DNA of 6,288 nucleotides, from NCBI GenBank assembly GCA_945827465.1, contig CALZOH010000186.1:1-6288 (forward strand), in the 5' to 3' direction. The position numbers were made by a program, and so were the translations under genes. The notes beneath the pieces are model-generated. The model was given only the letters and a program-made list of their open reading frames with translations, was not told the DNA's origin and did no database searches. Below are positions 1 to 4,746 of the stretch, in pieces (within the stretch, counting starts at the first letter, position 1; each line of letters begins with the position of its first letter). The DNA is from an uncultured Prevotellaceae bacterium. Lineage in GTDB: Bacteria; Bacteroidota; Bacteroidia; Bacteroidales; Bacteroidaceae.

Positions 1-1
1 A

Positions 2-128
2 GTGACAAAAACATTTTTGAATTTTGTTCGGCCATTTTTTTCATGAAAAAACCGTTTTTGAAAATTGAAAAGTGGTTTTTTCTCATGACGAAACCATTTT
101 TCAAAATCAGATGGGCATTCCATATCTC
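2..128. repeat. three degenerate ~42-nt tandem repeats
   Basis: Units begin at about 2, 43 and 85, with periods of 41 and 42 nt. Each opens with a (G/A)TGA start, then AAA, a short C-containing block, TTTTT(G/C), an A/T-rich run, and ends in a T/C-rich tail (TTTTTTTC, TTTTTTCTC, CATATCTC). Units 2 and 3 agree at 19 of their first 24 positions; unit 1 is more diverged. The array touches the left edge of the window, so more copies may lie outside. The repeat family is not one I recognise. Confidence 0.6.
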
Positions 129-186
129 AAAATTGACTGAAAAATCAAAAGAAAGAATGGTACAAGTACTCAAAAATTTAAGTTGA
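43..186 (+). CDS. possible 47-aa basic small ORF over the repeats (doubtful)
   Basis: An ATG at 43 opens a frame of 47 codons ending with TGA at 184-186. The product would be very basic and aromatic, starting MKKPFLKIEK, with an internal copy MTKPFFKIRW 14 residues later that comes from the tandem DNA repeat. Between the two copies four of five base differences fall at third codon positions (codons 2, 4, 6 and 8), which is mildly coding-like. Against it are the absence of a clear ribosome site or promoter, the AT-rich repetitive composition that makes long open frames easy, and the strong palindrome at its 5' end. I give it no function. Confidence 0.17.
   Translation: MKKPFLKIEKWFFLMTKPFFKIRWAFHISKLTEKSKERMVQVLKNLS
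45..82 (+). promoter_or_regulatory. 15-bp RNA hairpin, terminator- or attenuator-like
   Basis: As plus-strand RNA, 45-59 pairs fully with 68-82 (two G-U pairs) around an 8-nt loop. The outer arms are GAAAAAACC and GGTTTTTTC. On the minus strand the two G-U pairs become A-C mismatches, so the fold favours rightward transcription. It may end a transcript entering from the left, since the 3' arm contains six Ts, but no T-tract follows the stem. It overlaps a perfect 16-bp palindrome at 36-51 centred on CATG. It may simply be a property of the repeat units. Confidence 0.35.
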
Positions 187-224
187 AGGAATGGTTCTTA
201 AAATAATCTTTGCTGAATGCGGCG

Positions 225-277
225 TTCATTTGTGATGGTGAGGACGCACATGTGCGCCCTTCACACATACAAATGAA
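225..277. repeat. 53-nt imperfect palindrome with a 12-bp perfect core
   Basis: The outer arms TTCATTTGT (225-233) and ACAAATGAA (269-277) are perfect complements. Inside, 238-241 pairs with 261-264, 242-243 with 258-259, and the centre CGCACATGTGCG (245-256) is a perfect palindrome. The interruptions are a 3x3 internal loop, a one-base bulge at 260 and one mismatch (244/257). The core is GC-rich within AT-rich surroundings. No T-tract follows on either strand, so it is not a standard terminator. It could be a REP-like or MITE-like element, a structured RNA, or a protein-binding dyad. I see no flanking target duplication. Confidence 0.65.
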
Positions 278-424
278 TTGGCCTTATAGGCTGAAGGTTC
301 GTTCGTGTAGTGCCCGCAGCGTAAAATTGTTTTTAAAAGCCAATTCTCACTAATTATACACCAATCGTTAAGTTACTCCAATGGAGTGTGAATATGAAAA
401 AGGATTATTTCAAGACATTTATTT

Positions 425-458
425 CAACAAAACAGACAGGTAATTCGATGCCTGCCTG
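425..458 (-). terminator. candidate intrinsic terminator, minus strand
   Basis: Read leftward, CAGGCAGG (458-451) pairs with CCTGTCTG (440-433) through one G-U pair around a 10-nt loop, giving an 8-bp GC-rich stem. It is followed at once by TTTTGTTG. This is the best minus-strand terminator downstream of the LuxR-type regulator whose stop is at 579, although it lies about 120 nt beyond the stop. On the plus strand the stem has an A-C mismatch and no T-tract. Confidence 0.45.
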
Positions 459-490
459 AATGAATTAATATTGTCTATCATAATTCGAGT

Positions 491-499
491 GCAAAAGTA
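491..499 (-). promoter_or_regulatory. weak -7-like box TACTTTTGC, leftward
   Basis: The minus strand reads TACTTTTGC, matching the Bacteroidetes -7 pattern TAnnTTTG followed by C. I see no TTG-type -33 element 19-21 nt upstream, so support is one box only. If active it would make a very short transcript (about 60 nt) ending at the terminator-like hairpin at 433-458, or read on into the palindromes further left. Confidence 0.22.
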
Positions 500-522
500 G
501 AGAATGCCCATAAAAGCATCTA

Positions 523-562
523 CACACTTTTGTGTGCGTTTAGTGATATTTAGGTTAATATC
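523..562 (-). other. two small tandem hairpins after the regulator stop
   Basis: GATATT/AATATC (545-550 and 557-562, 6-nt loop) and CACAC/GTGTG (523-527 and 532-536, TTTT or AAAA loop) are both perfect stems within 60 nt of the regulator stop codon. Neither is followed by a T-tract on the minus strand. They may protect the 3' end of the regulator mRNA or act as a weak terminator. Confidence 0.35.
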
Positions 563-578
563 TATAAAAAGTATTATA

Positions 579-1337
579 TTAAATCAAATCGAGCAGTCGC
601 AACAGGGATAATAACTTACCACGAGAATTTTGATAGAAGATATTACGGATTTTTCGGATGTAGTCCTTCACCGTATTTTCAGGCGAACAGATATTGGCTG
701 CTATTTCCTTATCACTCATTCCGGTTGATGCATATTTTAGCATCAGTTTCTTCATAGCCGAAAGCGGTTTGATATGTACTTTGTTCCATGTTCCATGGCG
801 GAAGGAATATAAATCCCTGTCAAGGGCAGAATAAAGCATCCACATTTCTCCGGTCTGATCAAACGAGAAATCGATATAACCCATCGTAAGAACAATTTCT
901 CCCTTTTTAGAAATCAAGATAGGCACTGATTTGATGACTGCCATCGAAGAGATGTTGACGTCTTCATACTTGCTGATATGGGCTGAATAAATGATGCTGC
1001 ACTTCAATAGCTTGTCTTTATCCAGCGACTGCATTTTGGTAAAGATGGCTTCCTGATATTCCTTAAATGTCTTGATGTATTTTTCGTCCAGAATCAGTAG
1101 GTTTTCGCGAATGTATTTCTCCACTTCAGCCGTGTTGTGCATAATCGTTACGTTTCGGTCGCAATAGCACATCACTTCTTGCTTGCAGAAATCAATAATA
1201 AAATGAGGTGAATGATCAAAGGCTAAAAGATATTTCACCAAGGCTTTCGATTCCGTGAGCTCCTTGTATTGATCGATATCAACATCGTCCAAACTTACTT
1301 GATGGGAGAAATAAAAGAAATCGCTTTCCTGCGTCAT
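579..1337 (-). CDS. LuxR-type HTH transcriptional regulator with PAS-like sensor region
   Basis: This 252-aa protein ends in a LuxR/GerE-type DNA-binding domain at about residues 192-245. The recognition part reads SDKEIAANICSPENTVKDYI, with the usual pattern of a conserved Glu-Ile-Ala helix, a turn, and a Thr-Val-Lys recognition helix. Residues 37-190 resemble a PAS-like ligand or signal domain, beginning around HSPHFIIDF; no receiver or histidine-kinase domain is present. Three cysteines cluster near residues 51-59 (C-x5-C-x-C), which could be redox- or metal-sensitive, but that is speculation. Such one-component regulators are common in Bacteroidales, mostly with unknown targets. It is separated from the gene to its right by a terminator and its own candidate promoter, so it is probably monocistronic. 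Its base composition is lower in GC than the ATPase/DUF4435 genes. The DNA-binding call is firm; the sensor call is moderate. Confidence 0.85.
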   Translation of the reverse strand: MTQESDFFYFSHQVSLDDVDIDQYKELTESKALVKYLLAFDHSPHFIIDFCKQEVMCYCDRNVTIMHNTAEVEKYIRENLLILDEKYIKTFKEYQEAIFTKMQSLDKDKLLKCSIIYSAHISKYEDVNISSMAVIKSVPILISKKGEIVLTMGYIDFSFDQTGEMWMLYSALDRDLYSFRHGTWNKVHIKPLSAMKKLMLKYASTGMSDKEIAANICSPENTVKDYIRKIRNIFYQNSRGKLLSLLRLLDLI

Positions 1338-1400
1338 AATGGGTAGGATTTATCGGGTGAAACACTCTTATGCGAATGACTATTAATGCAATTATGGCTG

Positions 1401-1408
1401 CAAAAATA
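1401..1408 (-). promoter_or_regulatory. candidate -7 box for the regulator gene
   Basis: The minus strand reads TATTTTTGC, matching TAnnTTTG, about 64 nt upstream of the regulator start at 1337. A good -33 TTG element is not visible at the usual spacing. The position between the preceding terminator (1464-1485) and the gene makes it the best candidate. The leader would be about 55-60 nt. Confidence 0.4.
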
Positions 1409-1451
1409 ATAAATCCCTTTGAATGATATGATTCTTTAATCTATTTTCGGA

Positions 1452-1485
1452 AGAAATATATTGGAGTCCATTCTCACCAGGACTC
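1452..1485 (-). terminator. intrinsic terminator after the DUF4435 gene
   Basis: Seven nt after the stop codon, the minus strand forms a perfect 6-bp stem GAGTCC/GGACTC (1485-1480 with 1469-1464) with a 10-nt loop. It is followed by the A/T-rich run CAATATATTTCTT. This is a modest but well-placed terminator for the leftward gene set. The stem is symmetrical, but no plus-strand gene approaches from the left that would use it. Confidence 0.55.
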
Positions 1486-1492
1486 TTGCTGT

Positions 1493-2569
1493 TTAGTTTC
1501 GATTCATTGTCGGTCGCCTCTCTTCGTTGTTACGCTGGTGTTCGCTCAGCGTAGGAGAATTCGGCTGTCCCTCCGAAATGTGCTCCATGAAATTGCGCAG
1601 GTCCTGCACAATCTTTTGGTAGAGTGGAGATGATTTATAAAAGCTATGTTTGCGCAACATTTCTTCGGGTGCAGAAGTTGAATGTTGATAACCGGCCAGT
1701 TCGTTCATGCATTGGGTGCTGTGCTGTGCTAAACGATGGATTTCACGTTCGCGTTCACGCCGGAGTAGGCTACATACTTCGTCGACAATCGGACTGACCA
1801 CTTTGTCGAATACATCGTGGCCACGCAGATAGAGGTAGGTCGTTTCGGGTGTCACGCCTAACTGTTTTAATTTTTCTCGTAAGGCTTGATAGCTGCCTTT
1901 GGCCTGTGGAAACTGTTTTTGCAGTCGTGCTATCTTCGCGTTAACGCAATGAGAAAGCCTTTTGAGTACGGCCTCAGGCTTTTGTAAGTTAATATCATCG
2001 GGCGTAATGGAGGTACACAAGTCGGCCATGGAAAATTGTTTGTAACCTTTGTTCCGGTAACACCAAATGGACCATACAAAAAGAGGAAAAACAATGCGCG
2101 AATATTCACTCATAAATTTTTCAAAGTCAAAGATGTGGTGGTCGTTAAGGGTAGCCATTACACAGACTTCATGAAGAGATGGAGCATAACATTGATAGTT
2201 CTCAATGGCATAGGCATAGGTATGGAATACATAGGGGTTCAAGCATACAACCCGTGACATTTCGGTGTCGCCCTGCATCAGGTAATCATAGTCGGCATCT
2301 ACGCAAGCAATCATATACGAGCCCAATCCATGTCCAAGGGTGTTCATAAGTGCACTTTTCTTGCCACGTACAAGTGCCGTATGCGAAGGGAGCATCACTT
2401 CAAAATAATAATCGTCGTTCTCCACTTCGTTGAGCAGGCTACGCCAAAATAGAATGTCGTCATAGCCTTCGACATAAGCCACTATCTTTTTGCGCGCACC
2501 GCGAGATTGTAGGTGACCGGCCGCGCCGATATACGAAGCGTTGAGGTTTTCGATAAGTCTCTTAGCCAT
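1493..2569 (-). CDS. DUF4435 (TOPRIM-like) protein, possible effector partner of the upstream ATPase
   Basis: This 358-aa protein matches the DUF4435 family, a TOPRIM-related fold. The visible signature is YVEGYDDILFW at residues 32-42 (Glu34 and Asp37/38 as candidate metal ligands), a strand ending in VDAD at 90-93 (Asp91 and Asp93, the DxD position), and a Tyr-rich segment with Glu-Asn at 123-124. The remaining ~230 residues are mostly helical, with a charged run RREREREIHR near 271-280 and a polar low-complexity C-terminal tail of about 25 residues. It starts at the ATG 27 nt downstream of the ATPase stop and shares its strand, so the two are probably co-translated partners. In PARIS systems the DUF4435 subunit AriB is a TOPRIM nuclease held by the ATPase AriA until triggered. 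Whether this protein cuts nucleic acid is inference. The terminator at 1464-1485 closes the unit. Confidence 0.8.
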   Translation of the reverse strand: MAKRLIENLNASYIGAAGHLQSRGARKKIVAYVEGYDDILFWRSLLNEVENDDYYFEVMLPSHTALVRGKKSALMNTLGHGLGSYMIACVDADYDYLMQGDTEMSRVVCLNPYVFHTYAYAIENYQCYAPSLHEVCVMATLNDHHIFDFEKFMSEYSRIVFPLFVWSIWCYRNKGYKQFSMADLCTSITPDDINLQKPEAVLKRLSHCVNAKIARLQKQFPQAKGSYQALREKLKQLGVTPETTYLYLRGHDVFDKVVSPIVDEVCSLLRREREREIHRLAQHSTQCMNELAGYQHSTSAPEEMLRKHSFYKSSPLYQKIVQDLRNFMEHISEGQPNSPTLSEHQRNNEERRPTMNRN

Positions 2570-2596
2570 GGTGTGCGGTGTGCGTAGAAGGTTTTC

Positions 2597-3418
2597 TTAG
2601 TCAGAAATATCGCTTACTTCGGTCACAGAATCGGTCCAACCGTTCATGATAACGGCTGGTGAATGAGTGGTAAGGATGATTTGCACATTGGGATTAATGA
2701 GTCGGATGGTGTTAATGAGCCTCTCTTGCCATTCGATGTGCAAACTCACCTCGGGCTCGTCCATGAAGAGCACATAGGGTTTACGGTCCTGTAGTAAGAC
2801 TGTAAGGAGAATGAGCAACATTTGTTTTTCGCCCGACGAGAGCGTATAGGGCGACAAAACCTCGTCGTATTGTAGGAATTGCAACTCGTTACTTTCACGG
2901 TTGATGCGTTTCTCCGTATCTCGAAAGAGTTCATCGATAAGGTTCTGAAATTGTATTTTGGGCTGTGAAACGGCCATGGCTTGCGTTTGTGCGTCGGGTT
3001 GTCCGCTGGTGAGTAGACTGATCATGCGGTTACCCATGTTGACTTGATAGTCAAGGTATCGTCGCTGGAGTTCATAGAGGCGCCAGTCGAGTTCGGAGTG
3101 AATCTTGTCGTCACCTATCTTGGCCAGTAGCGAAGCCGGTATCAACTGGCCGTCGAAACTACGTATTACGTCGAAGTGGACGGTCGTTGCATCTTCGGGC
3201 GCGAAGTCGATAACCACTCCTGGAACGCTGCTGCTCTTCAGCTGGTCGGTGCGGTGACGTAGTTGACTGATCATCTTGTTCAAGATGGTGCTTTTTCCCA
3301 CACCATTTACGCCGCTGAGGATATTGACGTCTGGGCGTAAGTTCCATACCACATGTTTGCGTCCACTCCAGAGGCTGAGGATTTCAATTCTCTTAATATA
3401 GTCTGCAGGTCTCTCCAT
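2597..3418 (-). CDS. AAA/ABC-type ATPase (OLD/AriA-like), partner of DUF4435
   Basis: This 273-aa protein has a complete ABC-superfamily ATP-binding core: Walker A GVNGVGKST at residues 36-44, an ABC signature LSSGEKQ at 193-199, Walker B VLFMDEPE at 216-223 with the D-loop region EVSLH, and the H-loop TTHSPA at 250-255. The N-terminal IKRIEILSLWSGRKH strand pattern fits the AAA_15/AAA_21 group seen in OLD, RloC and AriA proteins rather than membrane transporters. No membrane segment is present. About 150 residues separate Walker A and the signature, so there is only a short lid or coiled-coil insertion. AriA as I know it is longer, so this is a compact version. The gap to the lipoprotein gene upstream is 28 nt and to DUF4435 downstream 27 nt. 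ATPase activity is very likely. A role as sensor or scaffold holding the DUF4435 protein is inferred from context. Confidence 0.85.
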   Translation of the reverse strand: MERPADYIKRIEILSLWSGRKHVVWNLRPDVNILSGVNGVGKSTILNKMISQLRHRTDQLKSSSVPGVVIDFAPEDATTVHFDVIRSFDGQLIPASLLAKIGDDKIHSELDWRLYELQRRYLDYQVNMGNRMISLLTSGQPDAQTQAMAVSQPKIQFQNLIDELFRDTEKRINRESNELQFLQYDEVLSPYTLSSGEKQMLLILLTVLLQDRKPYVLFMDEPEVSLHIEWQERLINTIRLINPNVQIILTTHSPAVIMNGWTDSVTEVSDISD

Positions 3419-3446
3419 ACTCAGAAAGTTTTAGATGTTTTGATGA

Positions 3447-3812
3447 TTAGGGTATCAGTTCAAACCAAAGGGTGTCACTTAGTGTCTTCCCTATACCGTT
3501 TTGGGCGTAAGCAACGGCATAAAAGCGTCCTGCGCCAAGGCTGTCGGTCACGTCTTCAAAGGTAAAATCAATGTTGGAACATGTCAATTCTTTCTTGATA
3601 CTATCGTTGCCATAATAGAATCCACAGGCTGTGAGGCTGCTGTTCGGAGATGACACCACGTAACCTCTCAATAGGCAACTATCACCCATGGGAATGGCTT
3701 CGGGAGATGACAGAACAGGAGCGAAAGGTTGTTCGCCCGAACGATCTTCGCCGCTGCAGTTCCACAAAAATGGAAGCAACAACAAGGAGAAAAGGAATAG
3801 ATATTTCTTCAT
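3447..3812 (-). CDS. small lipoprotein with one FN3-like domain
   Basis: This 121-aa protein starts with a short Lys pair and a hydrophobic signal core (residues 4-17), followed by LWNC with Cys19 as the likely lipidated residue. The lipobox is atypical (Trp-Asn before the Cys), though Bacteroidetes lipoproteins tolerate this. The residues after the cysteine, SGED, are close to the Ser/acidic lipoprotein export signal of this phylum, suggesting outer-membrane, possibly surface, display. Residues ~30-121 form one immunoglobulin/FN3-like beta domain: the spacing of LLRGYVV, GFYYGN, and FYAVAYAQNGIGKT is typical of FN3-like modules in Bacteroidales surface proteins. Two cysteines (about 63 and 78) could form a disulfide. 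It sits between the HhH gene (42 nt) and the ATPase gene (28 nt), on the same strand. Its specific function is unknown. Confidence 0.75.
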   Translation of the reverse strand: MKKYLFLFSLLLLPFLWNCSGEDRSGEQPFAPVLSSPEAIPMGDSCLLRGYVVSSPNSSLTACGFYYGNDSIKKELTCSNIDFTFEDVTDSLGAGRFYAVAYAQNGIGKTLSDTLWFELIP

Positions 3813-3823
3813 ATAATAATGAG

Positions 3824-3844
3824 CTTGTTCGTTGTAGGAACGAG
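3824..3844. other. short hairpin in the lipoprotein leader
   Basis: CTTGTTC (3824-3830) and GAACGAG (3838-3844) pair around a 7-nt loop. On the plus strand all seven pairs form with one G-U; on the minus strand there is one C-A mismatch. It lies between the -7 box at 3846-3854 and the start at 3812, so it would sit at the 5' end of the minus-strand mRNA. Confidence 0.3.
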
Positions 3845-3845
3845 T

Positions 3846-3854
3846 GCAAATATA
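3846..3854 (-). promoter_or_regulatory. -7 box TATATTTGC for the lipoprotein-ATPase-DUF4435 unit
   Basis: The minus strand reads TATATTTGC immediately after the HhH stop codon (3855-3857), an exact match to the Bacteroidetes TAnnTTTG box. I see no convincing TTG element 19-21 nt upstream; the nearest TTG is about 29 nt away. The box lies 34 nt upstream of the lipoprotein start, a normal leader length. It suggests an internal promoter that can uncouple the last three genes from the transporter and HhH genes. Confidence 0.5.
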
Positions 3855-4739
3855 CTAAAAAGAAATGTACGGGCGTAGTCTTTCAATGTCTTCGCTCGTA
3901 AATTCAGGCAGATTGGACAATTGTTCCAGATATTGCAACTTCCCAACGCTATTTCGCAGGTTAAAGATAGCTTTCACTTGCTCGAAGTTGAGATAGGGAT
4001 GGCGCAATAGTTCCTTGAAAGGTAGATGGTTGATGGACATTTGACGAGGCTTTGTGCCGTCGGCTACGTAAAACCAATCTTTGGCAGCTTCAGGGAAGTT
4101 TTTGATTTCATCAAGTTGTGTAATGCAGACATAGCCTCCTAACAATTCACGTCGGCGAAGTAAGCGATGGCAATAATATGGACCGATGCCCGGGATGCGG
4201 ATCAATGTGACGGAGTCCACTTGATTGATATCAAGCAATACGTGTTGGGTGAATTTGTCTGAAACAGTCCGTTGCGGAGTGACAACTGTTAGGCTACTGT
4301 CGGTTTGTCGAGGACGACTGAAGGCTTTTGCCGGTTGTGGGGCATGTTCCTGCGGAAGAATGATAAAAGGCTTTAGAGTCTCATAATGTTCCGGGAGCAT
4401 ACCGTAAATTTTCTGTAAATCGGCAGGACGGCGGAAACGGCCGCCTTTTTCACGGTAATGGACAATGTGGCGCACTACATAAACCGGCAATCCCAATTTT
4501 CTCAAAGTGAGCGAGTCGGCTTCGTTGGGGTTGAAACGGAAAGGATGCAGTGTATCTTTGAAGGCCGGCCGCGAAGCCTGTCGGGTAGTAGCAATCACTT
4601 GTGAGTCGATTGCTGTTGCGGGCCAAAGCTCGTTGGTAGGTCGGCTGGAGTGCTCCAAATACCATGAGACGGCAAAGATAATAATGGCCAATACGAGTAG
4701 GCCGCGCAAGGTGGTTCTTGGTAAATAGAAGAACCTCAT
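3855..4739 (-). CDS. membrane-anchored triple helix-hairpin-helix protein (ComEA-like)
   Basis: This 294-aa protein has a short basic N terminus, one membrane segment at about residues 13-28 (GLLVLAIIIFAVSWYL), a linker, and three helix-hairpin-helix modules. The first is at about 69-115 (FNPNEAD, then LRKLGLP). The second is at about 168-213 (LLDINQVDS, then IPGIGPYYCHRLLRRRE, the clearest hairpin). The third is degenerate, at about 236-294 (INHLPFKELLRHPYLN). The N-x-A/V-D-S entry to each module is the ComEA/competence HhH pattern. HhH modules bind DNA backbones without sequence specificity, so the likely role is DNA handling on the outer face of the inner membrane, as in DNA uptake, but that is inference. 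It begins 7 nt after the transporter stop, so it is almost certainly co-transcribed with it, and it ends against the internal -7 box. Confidence 0.82.
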   Translation of the reverse strand: MRFFYLPRTTLRGLLVLAIIIFAVSWYLEHSSRPTNELWPATAIDSQVIATTRQASRPAFKDTLHPFRFNPNEADSLTLRKLGLPVYVVRHIVHYREKGGRFRRPADLQKIYGMLPEHYETLKPFIILPQEHAPQPAKAFSRPRQTDSSLTVVTPQRTVSDKFTQHVLLDINQVDSVTLIRIPGIGPYYCHRLLRRRELLGGYVCITQLDEIKNFPEAAKDWFYVADGTKPRQMSINHLPFKELLRHPYLNFEQVKAIFNLRNSVGKLQYLEQLSNLPEFTSEDIERLRPYISF

Positions 4740-4746
4740 GTCTGAA

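Larger units (their letters stand above)
1..578. other. long AT-rich intergenic region with several palindromes, no convincing gene
   Basis: No recognisable coding region lies here. The stretch holds the tandem repeats at 2-128, a 15-bp RNA hairpin at 45-82, a 53-nt palindrome at 225-277, a short dyad GCCT/AGGC at 281-291, a 13-bp dyad ACTCCA/TGGAGT at 375-387, a terminator-like hairpin at 433-458, and two small hairpins at 523-536 and 545-562. It is clearly richer in A and T than the gene block to the right. The density of dyads suggests RNA-level structure or repeat remnants. I recognise no RNA family, tRNA or insertion sequence in it. Confidence 0.7.

Noticed and set aside
225..277. Palindrome read as a rho-independent terminator
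   Set aside because: Neither strand has a T-tract after the stem, and no gene end lies close to it.
394..459. 21-codon plus-strand frame (MKKDYFKTF...) preceded by a TGGAGTG-like site
   Set aside because: Very short, no promoter box, no recognisable family, and its 3' end coincides with the better-supported minus-strand terminator hairpin at 433-458.
1..578. CRISPR array or attachment site in the repeat-rich intergenic region
   Set aside because: The repeats are too degenerate, lack unique spacers of constant length, and no cas, integrase or tRNA gene is present.
2036..2257. 73-codon plus-strand frame inside the DUF4435 gene
   Set aside because: Antisense to a family-matching gene; no independent start signals or motif.
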